Under the pieces are notes generated by a model. That model saw nothing but the letters and a program-made list of their open reading frames with translations, did no database searches and was not told the origin of the DNA. The position numbers and the translations under genes are program-made. A stretch of DNA of 64,000 nt from Mustela lutreola (Eukaryota > Chordata > Mammalia > Carnivora > Mustelidae). Of the stretch, positions 63,155 through 64,000 are shown one piece after another. Position 1 is the first letter of the stretch, and each line of letters opens with the position of its first letter. The stretch lies in the NCBI RefSeq assembly GCF_030435805.1, contig NC_081303.1, positions 73,569,910 through 73,633,909 of the forward strand. The letters are read 5' to 3'.

Positions 63155-63260
63155 AAATTAAAAATACATCTTTACATCGTAGAACACAAACCCACGGAAC
63201 AAGGGTAGAGGATGCTGGCTCTCTGAGTGGTAGGGCCTGGGTCGTCTCAGACGGGGTCTG

Positions 63261-63948
<688 letters not shown>

Positions 63949-64000
63949 TCAAAACCATCCATTCCTCATCCGACTGCAACCTTGCTTCACATGTCCCCCC

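Overview
This is vertebrate nuclear DNA from a caniform carnivore, most likely a mustelid. It is densely seeded with tRNA-derived CAN-SINEs, whose head reads roughly GGGGCGCCTGGGTGGCTCAG and whose tail reads AAATAAATAAAATCTTT. The common young subtype carries a CTACTTGTGATCTCT segment before the tail. From memory this is the mustelid form; that placement is inference. Older L2, MIR, MER5A-like and L1 remnants and GT-AG introns fit a mammal.

Five protein-coding genes are recognisable. In order they are SH2D2A (+), PRCC (-), HDGF (+), MRPL24 (+) and the 3' end of METTL25B/RRNAD1 (-). This is the gene order of human 1q23.1 read in the opposite direction. All exons were placed by splice signals, reading phase and similarity to remembered human proteins. 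The predicted lengths are 406, 489, 239 and 216 residues for the four complete genes (human 389, 491, 240 and 216).

Layout: 1-796 holds the SH2D2A promoter and 5' UTR. SH2D2A runs from 797 to about 8.65 kb. A gene-poor gap follows to 12.9 kb, where PRCC ends tail-to-tail with SH2D2A. PRCC fills 12.9-36 kb, with large SINE-rich introns. PRCC and HDGF are head-to-head across 36-48.9 kb, which holds LINE and SINE remnants and CpG-rich DNA at both ends. HDGF runs 48.95-57.4 kb and MRPL24 58.6-62.85 kb. METTL25B converges on MRPL24 with only about 280 bp between the predicted poly(A) sites.

The genes do not form a pathway. They cover a T-cell signalling adaptor, a splicing-associated nuclear protein, a PWWP chromatin/growth factor, a mitochondrial ribosomal protein and a methyltransferase-like protein. 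The PRCC and MRPL24 promoters share clusters of ACTACAnnTCCCAG elements (ZNF143/THAP11 type).

The most notable observations are these. (1) Two loci carry the same composite: a young CAN-SINE with an inverted, older-looking CAN-SINE lodged at the same base of its tail, the whole flanked by one target-site duplication. (2) Almost all SINEs inside genes lie antisense to the host gene. (3) MRPL24 has a GC-AG intron. (4) A possible divergent first exon lies beside the PRCC promoter with a phase that would fit HDGF exon 2. (5) A small interlocked inverted repeat looks like a template-switch scar.
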